From NCBI GenBank assembly GCA_021300535.1, contig JAJTED010000005.1:1-38175 (forward strand): a stretch of 38,175 bases of DNA, read 5' to 3'. Within the stretch, counting starts at the first letter, position 1; each line of letters starts with the position of its first letter. Both the position numbers and the translations under genes were made by a program. The notes under the pieces were generated by a model that saw only the letters and a program-made list of their open reading frames with translations, had not been told where the DNA came from and searched no databases. Positions 18,301 to 25,752 of the stretch are shown here, in pieces. Source of the DNA: Planctomycetaceae bacterium (GTDB taxonomy: Bacteria > Planctomycetota > Planctomycetia > Pirellulales > UBA1268).

Positions 18301-18962
18301 GGGATGAACCAGTAGTAGTCGCCGGTGTAGCCCACGCGGGCGAACAAGGCCTGCCAATCGGCGACGGAGAGGATGGTGCGCGCCGTAAGGTTCCAGGCGT
18401 CCATGCGGCACTTTTCCTCGTCGTTTCGATAGGCGTCGACCGTCACGAACGCACCGCGCCGCTTCACGCGCTCGATCTCCCGGAGCGACTCCTCGACACC
18501 GTCGAGTTCCAGGTTGTGGATGGTGTTTATCGCGATCACCACGTCGAAGGACGCGTCTGCAAACGGCAGCCGCGTGGCGTCTGCCACCTGCACGTGCGGC
18601 CGCATGTCCTCGATGGCGTTGGTGATGGCGTACTGTGACACGTCGATGCCCTTGACCGTGATGCCCGGAATCAGGGCCGCGAGGTCGTGCATCATGAAAC
18701 CCTTCGCACACCCGACGTCCAGCACCGACGATCCGCCCGTCAGGCCGAAATGGCGTTGGAAGACCGGGATCGTCGGCTGCCAGAATCGTGGATGGTACGT
18801 GAAACCGCCATAGCCGGTGCGGCGATCGCCGTCGAAGAACTCCTTGTCGAAGCGGCGGGCGATGGCCCGGTCTTCAGGGGTCTTGTTGGCAGCGCGCGAG
18901 TCGACATCGCGCTTCGGGCGCGGATAGTTCACGAGGAGATCGACTTCCTGGCCCACCGCCAT
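18297..18962 (-). CDS. Class I SAM-dependent methyltransferase
   Basis: This 221-residue protein has the SAM-binding loop VLDVGCAKGFMMHDL and the acidic-loop region KGIDVSQYAI, then FDVVIAINTIHNLE in motif IV position, all typical of class I methyltransferases. The N-terminal EVDLLVNYPRPKRD and GYGGFTYHPRFWQP stretches are distinctive. The start at ATG 18962 is preferred over ATG 18995: GGAGG lies 3 nt before it and a good -10 element (TAGAAT) lies so close to 18995 that the longer form would be almost leaderless. It is the first gene of the seven-gene minus-strand operon and overlaps E1-alpha by 4 nt. It may methylate a sugar, or a carboxyl or carbon of the acyl unit; the sequence does not decide. 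Confidence 0.84.
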   Translation of the reverse strand: MAVGQEVDLLVNYPRPKRDVDSRAANKTPEDRAIARRFDKEFFDGDRRTGYGGFTYHPRFWQPTIPVFQRHFGLTGGSSVLDVGCAKGFMMHDLAALIPGITVKGIDVSQYAITNAIEDMRPHVQVADATRLPFADASFDVVIAINTIHNLELDGVEESLREIERVKRRGAFVTVDAYRNDEEKCRMDAWNLTARTILSVADWQALFARVGYTGDYYWFIP

Positions 18963-19000
18963 CGTCCTCCGGCCGACAAAAAGAGCGTTCTGCATTGCAG

Positions 19001-19027
19001 ATTCTAACCCAGGGGCGGGAGGCTCAA
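19001..19027 (-). promoter_or_regulatory. Candidate promoter of the methyltransferase/E1 operon
   Basis: On the minus strand TTGAGC (19027-19022) and TAGAAT (19006-19001) are separated by 15 bp. The -10 matches TATAAT at 5 of 6 positions. Transcription would start near 18994, giving a leader of about 33 nt to ATG 18962. The short spacer lowers confidence. Confidence 0.4.
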
Positions 19028-19194
19028 GACCCTGAAAACGAGGGCCGGCAATCGCGACAGACGTTGCTCAGGCCGCAGTGAGCACCATCGGCCGTTTCCA
19101 TGCTGCTTCGCCGACAGGGCGTGACGGCCGGCGTCATCGTGGTACCATGCCGTGTCTTTTTCCCGGGGATGCAGCCACCGCCGCTGGTCATGCC

Positions 19195-21012
19195 ATGGTA
19201 ACGCACGAGACCGCGAAGCCTCGTCCGTCGTGGGCGCCGTTCGTTGGCCTGCTCGCAGTGGTAGGGATGGCCTGGTGCGCTGCCAACGGCATCTGGACTG
19301 CGGCATCCTTTGTCCTGCCGACGGCGTATCTCGATCCGGAGAAGGCGGACGTCGTGCATGCCGTCGCACTCATCAAGGCGACCGCCCGCGGCGAATGCAC
19401 CCCCATCGGCTGGAAGCGCGTGCAGCAGTTGGGCGCTCCCGGCGTCGCGGATTGGACCGATTGGCCGATGGTCGAAGATTTGCTGACGTGGGCCTTCGGG
19501 ATCCTGGCCCGAATGTTCGGCCTCTTCGCCGGGCTCAACGTCGCGATGCTCCTCGGCAACCTGCTCGCCGCGGCGACCTACTACGGCGTCGCCCGCCATC
19601 TCGACTGCCGGCCTGCCTGGGCATTCACAGCCGCACTGGCGTTTGGGCTCGCCCCCTTCATCTTCGCCCAGTCGCCCTACCATATCACCTGCGCATGGGT
19701 GTGGCACATGCCGTTGTTCCTGCTCGTGTGGCGCTGGGTATCGACCGACCCGGGGCTCGTGCCGAAATCCTGGCAGTATTGGCAGGCCTGCGGCATCGGT
19801 TTTCTCACCGGCTGCCTGAACCCGTACTTCACCAATGCTCTCTGCCAGCTCACGTTGCTCGGCGGCGGGGTCCAGTGGCTGCGGAATCGGTCGCGGGCGG
19901 CATTCCTTTCCGCCTTGGCCGTGATCGGGGTCGCCGCCCTGGCCTTTGCTCTCATGAACGTCGACACCTGGACCTACAAGCTCGTGCACGGGCCGAACGA
20001 GGGGGCGCTCGTCCGCGAATACAAGTGGCTCGAGATATACGGGCTCAAGGTGAAGGACCTCTTCATCCCGCCGGTCACGCATCGCTCCGACGCCCTGGCG
20101 AACTTCTCCAAGGCGCACCGGCAAGTGGCGCCGCTGCTCGACGAGGGGGCGTCGTACCAGGGGATCGTGGGCCTGGCCTGCCTGGCCTGGCTCGTCGCCA
20201 CGTCGATCCGTTGCATGATCACCGGCCGCGAGAAGAACGTGCCGATGGAGGCCTGGCAGGTGCTGTGGATCGTGCTCATGTTCACGACCGGCGGCCTCAA
20301 TGCCCTGTTCGCCGCCACGACCGGCTTCACGATGTTCCGGGGTGGATGCCGCTACAGCATCGTGATCCTCGCCATCACGCTGCTCTGGGCGGCCCGCCGG
20401 CTGTCGGCCCTGCAGACCGAGGCGGAGCGGACCCGGCCTGCGGGAACCACCGATTGGCGGTGGCTCGCCGGAGCGGGCATCGCCTGCCTCGTGATCCTCT
20501 GGGACCAGGTGCCCCGACCGCCGACTGCCGAGGAGACCGCCACGATCGCCCGCCAGGTCACAGCCGACCGCGAGTTCACCGAGAAGATGGAGGCGTCGCT
20601 CCCGGAGGCGGCGATGATATTCCAGATGCCGGTGATGGAGTTTCCCGAGTCACCGGCTCCCGGCGTGCCTCCCTACGACCATTTCCGGCCGTACCTCTAC
20701 AGCAAGAACCTTCGCTACTCCTTCGGCTCGATGAAGGGCCGCGACCGCGAGAAGTGGCAGCCGGCCGTGCAGAACAAGTTCTTCGACGGCGCCACGCTCG
20801 ATCAGCAGGCGGGCGTGATCCGTGTGAAGCCGGAAAGCGCCCGGGCCGCCGTCGACGAACTGAAGCGGCTCGGCTTCTCGGCGATCTACGTCAACCGCAA
20901 CGGCTTTCCCGACCGCGGCCGGGGCATCGAGGAGGCCCTTCTCGAGCTGGGCTACACGAAACCCCCGCTGCGGAATGCGACCGGCGATTTGGCCTGCATC
21001 ATCCTCGAGTGA
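19195..21012 (+). CDS. Polytopic membrane protein, possible GT-C-type glycosyltransferase or YfhO-like
   Basis: The protein (605 residues from ATG 19195) has about ten hydrophobic segments between residues 12 and 460, including LLAVVGMAWCAANGIW and IGFLTGCLNPYFTNALCQL, followed by a soluble C-terminal domain of about 140 residues. An acidic patch YLDPEKADVVH follows the first membrane segment, where GT-C enzymes place their catalytic Asp/Glu. GT-C glycosyltransferases use polyprenyl-phosphate sugars on the outer face of the membrane. The assignment is by topology and context, not by a clear family signature. In-frame starts at 19078 and 19147 would add a low-complexity leader; 19195 sits shortly before the first membrane segment. 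The last 14 nt overlap the end of gmhB on the other strand. Confidence 0.7.
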   Translation: MVTHETAKPRPSWAPFVGLLAVVGMAWCAANGIWTAASFVLPTAYLDPEKADVVHAVALIKATARGECTPIGWKRVQQLGAPGVADWTDWPMVEDLLTWAFGILARMFGLFAGLNVAMLLGNLLAAATYYGVARHLDCRPAWAFTAALAFGLAPFIFAQSPYHITCAWVWHMPLFLLVWRWVSTDPGLVPKSWQYWQACGIGFLTGCLNPYFTNALCQLTLLGGGVQWLRNRSRAAFLSALAVIGVAALAFALMNVDTWTYKLVHGPNEGALVREYKWLEIYGLKVKDLFIPPVTHRSDALANFSKAHRQVAPLLDEGASYQGIVGLACLAWLVATSIRCMITGREKNVPMEAWQVLWIVLMFTTGGLNALFAATTGFTMFRGGCRYSIVILAITLLWAARRLSALQTEAERTRPAGTTDWRWLAGAGIACLVILWDQVPRPPTAEETATIARQVTADREFTEKMEASLPEAAMIFQMPVMEFPESPAPGVPPYDHFRPYLYSKNLRYSFGSMKGRDREKWQPAVQNKFFDGATLDQQAGVIRVKPESARAAVDELKRLGFSAIYVNRNGFPDRGRGIEEALLELGYTKPPLRNATGDLACIILE

Positions 21013-21559
21013 CGCCCGCCGCCTCCACCCAGTCGAGCAGGCTCGCGTAGGCCGCCACGCCGAGTTCGCCGCGCCGCTCGCGGTGCGGGTCCGTGGCCGG
21101 GTCGGCCACGATCGCGGCCGCACCGATGCCGGCGGCGAGGCCCGCCTCCCAGTCGGCCGGCGAGTCGCCCACCATCCAGGCTGCCCCGGGCGGGAGCGAG
21201 TGCGCGGCGAGCATCTCGTGGATGAACCGCGGGGAGGGCTTGCGGTAGAGCGACGGTTCGTCGGGCCGCTCCGGCGCCACGCAGATGCCGGTGAACACGT
21301 CGGGGCCAAGGCCGAGCAGGTCGACGAGTCGGCGATGCTGGGCCTCGACGTCGGCGAGCGTGAAGTAGCCGCGGCCGATTCCCGACTGGTTCGTGAACAG
21401 GAACAGCCGGCAGCCCGCGGCGCGGAGCCGGCACACCGCCTCGCGGACGCCCGGCAGCAGGGCCACGCCCTCGGGTGAGGCGAGATAGTGTCGGTTCTCG
21501 ATGAGCGTGCCGTCGCGGTCGAGGAACACGGCCCGGGGCGGTGGGGGGCGGCTGGACAT
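20999..21559 (-). CDS. gmhB: D-glycero-manno-heptose 1,7-bisphosphate 7-phosphatase (HAD-IIIA)
   Basis: The 186-residue protein is a HAD-type histidinol-phosphatase/GmhB family member. The nucleophile motif is FLDRDGTLIE (about 12-21), motif II is FTNQSGIGRGYF, motif III the Lys of YRKPSPRFI, and motif IV VGDSPADWEAG. GmhB removes the 7-phosphate from heptose 1,7-bisphosphate between the two HldE reactions. The zinc-binding cysteine/histidine loop of E. coli GmhB is not kept: the corresponding stretch is CVAPERPDEPSLYRKP with a single Cys. The neighbouring hldE, GT9 and hldD-like genes support the heptose role. It is divergent from hldE, with a 92-bp shared upstream region, and converges with the membrane-protein gene. 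Confidence 0.86.
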   Translation of the reverse strand: MSSRPPPPRAVFLDRDGTLIENRHYLASPEGVALLPGVREAVCRLRAAGCRLFLFTNQSGIGRGYFTLADVEAQHRRLVDLLGLGPDVFTGICVAPERPDEPSLYRKPSPRFIHEMLAAHSLPPGAAWMVGDSPADWEAGLAAGIGAAAIVADPATDPHRERRGELGVAAYASLLDWVEAAGVTRG

Positions 21560-21600
21560 ACGCCCAAATCTACACGCCAAGCCCGCCGGGCCGCGCACCC

Positions 21601-21629
21601 CTGACGGGGCCGCAAACCGGAGGCATACT
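21601..21629 (+). promoter_or_regulatory. Candidate promoter of hldE
   Basis: CTGACG (21601-21606) and CATACT (21624-21629) are separated by 17 bp, each matching the sigma-70 hexamer at 4 of 6 positions, in the gap between the divergent gmhB and hldE genes. The leader to ATG 21652 would be about 15 nt and contains CAAGGGAAC. Confidence 0.3.
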
Positions 21630-21651
21630 CAAAGCAAGGGAACCCCTCGCG

Positions 21652-23190
21652 ATGCCCGCCGCCCGCACCCCCGACCAGTCCCCCGCCGGACGCGCTGCCG
21701 TGTCGACAGCCGACGAGCGGGCAGCGCCGCAGATCCTCGTGATCGGCGACCTGATGCTCGACCGGTATTTCACCGGCACCGTCGACCGCATCTCGCCCGA
21801 GGCGCCGGTGCCGATCCTTCTCGTGCGGCAGGCCTTCAACCGGCCCGGCGGCGCCGCCAACGTAGCCGTCAACGTGGCGGCCATGGGGGGCGAGACGACG
21901 CTCGTCGGAGCCATCGGTGCGGACGACGCCGGCCCAGAGCTCCGCGCGGTGCTCGAGGCGGATGGCGTGCGCTGCGGATCGCTTGTCATTGCCGACTCCA
22001 TTCCCACGACGGTCAAGACCCGCCTCATCGCCGGCCACAACCAGATCGCCCGCTTCGACGAGGAGGGCTTTCTCGACGACGCCGGCGTCCGCGCCGCCCT
22101 CGTCGAGCGGATCCGCTCGGCCGTCGCCACGGCCGACCTCGTGCTCTTGTCGGACTACTGCAAGGGCGCGGGTGACGAGGCCGTGTCGCGGGCGGCCATC
22201 GACGGGGCCCGGGCCCGCGGCATCCCCGTGATCGTCGACTCCAAGAGCCACGACTACGCGAAGTTCCGCGGCGCGTCCGTGATCACGCCCAACCGCAACG
22301 AGGCCACCGCCGCGGCCGGCTTCCCCATCCGCACGCCGGAGGACGGCATCCGGGCCGCCGGGATCATCCGCGACCGGTACGAGATCGGGATCGTGGTCGT
22401 CACGCTCGGCGAGCAGGGCATGGTGTTCGTCGCCGGGAACGAGTCGGCCGTGATCCCCACGCAGGCCCGGCAGGTCTACGACGTGACCGGCGCCGGCGAC
22501 TCGGTCGTGGCCGCCCTCTCAGTGGCCCTCGGCCGCGGCATGCCGATCCGCGAGGCGTGCCTGCTCGCCAACGCCGCCGCCGGCCTGCAGGTGGCCCGCG
22601 TGGGCACGTCGCGGATCACCTGGGCCGAGATGGCCGCCGCGGTCGAGCCGCAGTCGCCCACGTCGGCCGCCAAGATCGTGAGCCGCACCGAACTGCGACG
22701 GGTCGTCCAGGCCGCCCGGGCGGAGGGCAAGCGGATCGGGTTCACCAACGGCTGCTTCGACATCCTCCATCGCGGCCACGTGGCGCTCCTCGAGGCCGCC
22801 GCCCGCGAGTGCGACCTGCTCGTGGTGGGCGTCAACTCCGACGCGTCCGTATCCCGGCTCAAGGGGCCGACGCGGCCGCTCGTGCCGGCGGCCGAGCGAC
22901 AGGCCGTGTTGGCGGGCCTGGCGGCGGTGTCGCTCGTCTGCGAGTTCCCGGAGGACACGCCGCTCGAACTCATCCAGGCCGTGGAGCCCGACGTGCTCGT
23001 GAAGGGGGGCGACTACACGCACGAGCAGGTCGTCGGGGCCGACGTCGTGATCGCCCGCGGCGGCCGCGTGGTGACGCCCCTGTTCGTGCCCGGCGTGTCG
23101 ACGACGGCCCTCGTCGAGCGGGTCAGGTCGCTGCCCGACGCCGCGCCGCCAGCAGGTCGCGGACCTTCGCCAGCACCATCTCGACCGTGA
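21652..23190 (+). CDS. hldE: Bifunctional heptose-7-phosphate kinase / heptose-1-phosphate adenylyltransferase
   Basis: This 512-residue protein has the standard HldE order: a PfkB-type kinase (about 28-345; GDLMLDRYFTGTVDRISPEAP at the start, NRPGGAANVAVNVAAMG, DVTGAGDSVVAAL near 278-290 with the catalytic Asp) followed by a nucleotidyltransferase (about 358-500; TNGCFDILHRGHVALL with HRGH near 373-376, VNSDASVSRLKGPTRP, VKGGDYT). It converts heptose 7-phosphate to the 1,7-bisphosphate and, after GmhB, to ADP-heptose for LPS inner core. ATG 21652 is preferred because homology starts 26 residues later and upstream sequence is intergenic. The last 68 nt overlap the end of the GT9 gene on the other strand. 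Confidence 0.95.
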   Translation: MPAARTPDQSPAGRAAVSTADERAAPQILVIGDLMLDRYFTGTVDRISPEAPVPILLVRQAFNRPGGAANVAVNVAAMGGETTLVGAIGADDAGPELRAVLEADGVRCGSLVIADSIPTTVKTRLIAGHNQIARFDEEGFLDDAGVRAALVERIRSAVATADLVLLSDYCKGAGDEAVSRAAIDGARARGIPVIVDSKSHDYAKFRGASVITPNRNEATAAAGFPIRTPEDGIRAAGIIRDRYEIGIVVVTLGEQGMVFVAGNESAVIPTQARQVYDVTGAGDSVVAALSVALGRGMPIREACLLANAAAGLQVARVGTSRITWAEMAAAVEPQSPTSAAKIVSRTELRRVVQAARAEGKRIGFTNGCFDILHRGHVALLEAAARECDLLVVGVNSDASVSRLKGPTRPLVPAAERQAVLAGLAAVSLVCEFPEDTPLELIQAVEPDVLVKGGDYTHEQVVGADVVIARGGRVVTPLFVPGVSTTALVERVRSLPDAAPPAGRGPSPAPSRP

Positions 23191-24349
23191 TCCCCTGCAT
23201 GCAGATGTTGTTGGTGCAGGCCGAGAGCCGGTTGTTGTAGATGCTCACGCAGGGGCTGCACGGCAGGTCGATCGACACGCGGTGGGCCCGGGGCCCGAGC
23301 ACGCCCCAGACCTTCGGCGTCTCCGGCCCCACGAGCGTGACGATGTCGACGTCGGTGAGGGCGGCGAAATGTCCCGGGCCGCTGTCGTTGGAGACGAGGA
23401 CGTCGGCCAGCGTGTAGAGCACGAGCAGCTCCCGCATGGATGTTTTGCCGGCGAGCGAGACGCACCGCGGGTGGCCGACCTGTCGCACCAGGGCCTCGAT
23501 CGGCGGGGCCTCGCCGGGCGAGCCCGTGAAGGCCACGAACAGTTCCGGGTCGTCGGCGAGCAGCCGGCGGGCGACCTCGGCGTACCGCTCGCCGTCCCAC
23601 TTCCGCAGCGGGATCAGGTCGCTGGCGTTGGCGTTCAAGAGCACGAGCGGCCGCGGCTCCTCGCGGCCGGTGGCCTCCCGGAGCGTCCGCTTCACCGCGG
23701 CGGTCTCCGCCGCGGAGGGCACGAACCGCATGAGCGTGGTGTCGAGAGAGGCGAGGTCGACGTCGAGGGCCGGCAGCGGGTCGGGATCCTTCCACAGCGC
23801 CTCGACGAGCAGCAGGAACGCGTACAGCGCGTGCTGGTGCGGGTTGTAGAGCAGCCGGTGCGTCATCAGGTCGCCCCGCCACGGGCCGTCACCGTGGAAG
23901 CTGTGGAACCCGGCCCGCCGCCGGGCCCCGGTCAGGTAGGCCATCACGGCCGACGACCGGGCGAAGAACTCGAAGTCCACGACCGCGTCGATCCGCTCGC
24001 GACGGGCGCGGAGGATGCCACCGAGGATGCCGCCCAACGTCCGCACCGCGCCCCCCTTGGGCACCGAGATCACGTTCGCGGGGGGCACGATGTCGAGGGC
24101 GTCGAGGATCGGTCGGTTCTCCTCGAGCACCATGAAGAAGATGTTGTCGCGGCCGACCCGGTCGACCACGGCCTTGAGCGCCGGGTAGGCGATCACTGTC
24201 GCCCCCTGCTCCACGAGCTTGAGCACGAGCACCCGGCGGATCGGCCCGTCGGGCCGCCGCCAGTCGAAGAGCCGGCGCACGAGCGTGAGCACCGCGCAGG
24301 CCGGGATGCCGAGCCACTTGTCGACGAAGCGGATGGTCGAGGCGTTCAT
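23123..24349 (-). CDS. Heptosyltransferase-like glycosyltransferase family 9
   Basis: The protein (408 residues) shows the GT9 plan: an N-terminal Rossmann domain starting RRVLVLKLVEQGATVIAYPAL and a C-terminal domain with VLLNANASDLIPLRKW and SNDSGPGHFAALTDVDIV, the ADP-heptose-binding signature. A C-terminal cysteine group, CSPC...C...NICM, is common in GT9 proteins. In heptosyltransferases WaaC/WaaF the first loop contains the catalytic Asp (GD); here it is EQGA, so the base is missing or replaced by the nearby Glu. The family transfers heptose from ADP-heptose onto lipid A-core on the cytoplasmic side of the membrane. It lies 35 nt downstream of the radical SAM gene on the same strand and close to hldE and gmhB. 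Confidence 0.87.
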   Translation of the reverse strand: MNASTIRFVDKWLGIPACAVLTLVRRLFDWRRPDGPIRRVLVLKLVEQGATVIAYPALKAVVDRVGRDNIFFMVLEENRPILDALDIVPPANVISVPKGGAVRTLGGILGGILRARRERIDAVVDFEFFARSSAVMAYLTGARRRAGFHSFHGDGPWRGDLMTHRLLYNPHQHALYAFLLLVEALWKDPDPLPALDVDLASLDTTLMRFVPSAAETAAVKRTLREATGREEPRPLVLLNANASDLIPLRKWDGERYAEVARRLLADDPELFVAFTGSPGEAPPIEALVRQVGHPRCVSLAGKTSMRELLVLYTLADVLVSNDSGPGHFAALTDVDIVTLVGPETPKVWGVLGPRAHRVSIDLPCSPCVSIYNNRLSACTNNICMQGITVEMVLAKVRDLLAARRRAAT

Positions 24350-24384
24350 GCCGCCACGAGGGTACCCTCGCCCCCGCTCCGGGA

Positions 24385-25635
24385 CTACAGGAAGGTGTCC
24401 CGGGCCGTGGAGGGCTCGAGTTCCTCGACCGGCATGTCGGACTCGATCACGTGCTCGATGGAGCGGTTCATGCTGTTGTAGAAGCAGGCGATGTCGGCGC
24501 AGGTCCGCGTGGCGTTGAAGTGGAGCAGGTTCTGCACCGTGGCCGCGGCGGTGGCCGCGGCGGCCTGCGGGTCGGCGTAGCCGAGCTTCGTGCCCACCTG
24601 GGCCCGAACGTCGCCCCGCCAGGCCGGGCAGTGCACGATGCTGAACGGGCTCACCACCTGCCGCAGGAAGCCGGCGTAGCAGATCGCGGGCTGCTCGCGG
24701 AGCACGTCGAGCCGGCCGGCGAGCAGCGCCACGAGGTTCTGGCTCTGCACGATCCGCACGTCGCCCGCCACGGCCTCCGCCGCCGCGATCCGGTCGCGGA
24801 TCCGGGCGGTGAGGGCCGCGATCTCGTCGGGCCGCACGCCGTACATCAGCGTCTCCCCCTCGAGCTCCCGCTTGATGAGGCAGGGCTTGAGCGACAGGTA
24901 GGTGAAGCCGTGCTCGCGGGCGTTGGCCGCCGCGCCGGGGATCTCGTCGATGTTGTCGCGGAGCTTCCGGCCGTGATACTCCTGCCCGGGCGGCACGACG
25001 ACGTACGAGTAGCCGAGCTGGATGGCGGGGTTGGCGTCCTTGATCGAACGGCCGTTGGAAAGGATCTCGGCGAGCGTGTTTCGCGGCTTCTTCCCCGCCT
25101 GGCCGAAGTGGATGTCCTGGTAGGTCTCGTTCGTCGCGGCGTCGATCGAGAACCGCACCCAGTCGGTCGGCTGGAACTCCTCGGCGACCTTGACGATCTT
25201 GTGGGCGTGGCCGCCGTGCGTCACGAGCCCGAGCTCGAGGCCCCGGGCCTTGATGTGCCGCACGATGTCGCCGAACTTCGGGTGCAAGGTCGGCTCGCCG
25301 CCGCCGATGAGGATCACCGAGCACAGCCCGCGGTCGGCGAGCGTGTCGATCGTGTGCAGCACGTTGTCGCCCGAGTACTTGGGCCCCGTGTTGATCACCT
25401 CGTCGTCGACGCAGTGGCCGCAGGCGTGGTCGCAGGCGGTCGTGAGGTCGAGATTGATCGACAGGAGGGGGGTGGCCGCGAGCCGCTCGGTCGAGCCGGT
25501 GGCCCGGTAGTGCCGCATCCCGGCCACGAACTCACGGAATGCGGCGATCGTCCGCGGGTGCCGGAGCTTGTCGCCGAACTGGTGGATCGACGGCGTGGCG
25601 GCTCCCGCCGCGACACGGATCTCGTCGGACTGCAT
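24385..25635 (-). CDS. Radical SAM protein with SPASM-like C-terminus
   Basis: The 416-residue protein contains CDHACGHC (C68, C72, C75), the CxxxCxxC motif that holds the SAM-cleaving 4Fe-4S cluster, and IGGGEPTLHP, the GGE motif for SAM binding. After the barrel further cysteines appear (CYAGF, HCPAW, TCADIACF), suggesting one or two auxiliary clusters as in SPASM or Twitch domains. ATG 25635 is chosen over upstream GTG/ATG codons because of candidate promoter placement. Its position in an operon with a heptosyltransferase-like gene suggests a role in modifying a sugar, lipid or peptide in the envelope, but the reaction is unknown. The spacing of 35 nt to GT9 implies co-transcription. Confidence 0.87.
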   Translation of the reverse strand: MQSDEIRVAAGAATPSIHQFGDKLRHPRTIAAFREFVAGMRHYRATGSTERLAATPLLSINLDLTTACDHACGHCVDDEVINTGPKYSGDNVLHTIDTLADRGLCSVILIGGGEPTLHPKFGDIVRHIKARGLELGLVTHGGHAHKIVKVAEEFQPTDWVRFSIDAATNETYQDIHFGQAGKKPRNTLAEILSNGRSIKDANPAIQLGYSYVVVPPGQEYHGRKLRDNIDEIPGAAANAREHGFTYLSLKPCLIKRELEGETLMYGVRPDEIAALTARIRDRIAAAEAVAGDVRIVQSQNLVALLAGRLDVLREQPAICYAGFLRQVVSPFSIVHCPAWRGDVRAQVGTKLGYADPQAAAATAAATVQNLLHFNATRTCADIACFYNSMNRSIEHVIESDMPVEELEPSTARDTFL

Positions 25636-25691
25636 GGTGCACCTCGCCGCCGCCGGCGGCCAGACCCTTGAACAACGCCCCGATACCACAG

Positions 25692-25718
25692 ACTATACGA
25701 CTGTCCGGGCGGGTTCAA
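25692..25718 (-). promoter_or_regulatory. Candidate promoter of the radical SAM-GT9 operon
   Basis: On the minus strand TTGAAC (25718-25713) and TATAGT (25697-25692) are separated by 15 bp, the -10 matching at 5 of 6 positions. The leader to ATG 25635 would be about 50 nt. The same TTGArC plus 15-bp layout occurs before the operon at 18962. Confidence 0.4.
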
Positions 25719-25752
25719 ACGTTCCCCGGCCTGCGTCGCAGTGGGTGCGCGT

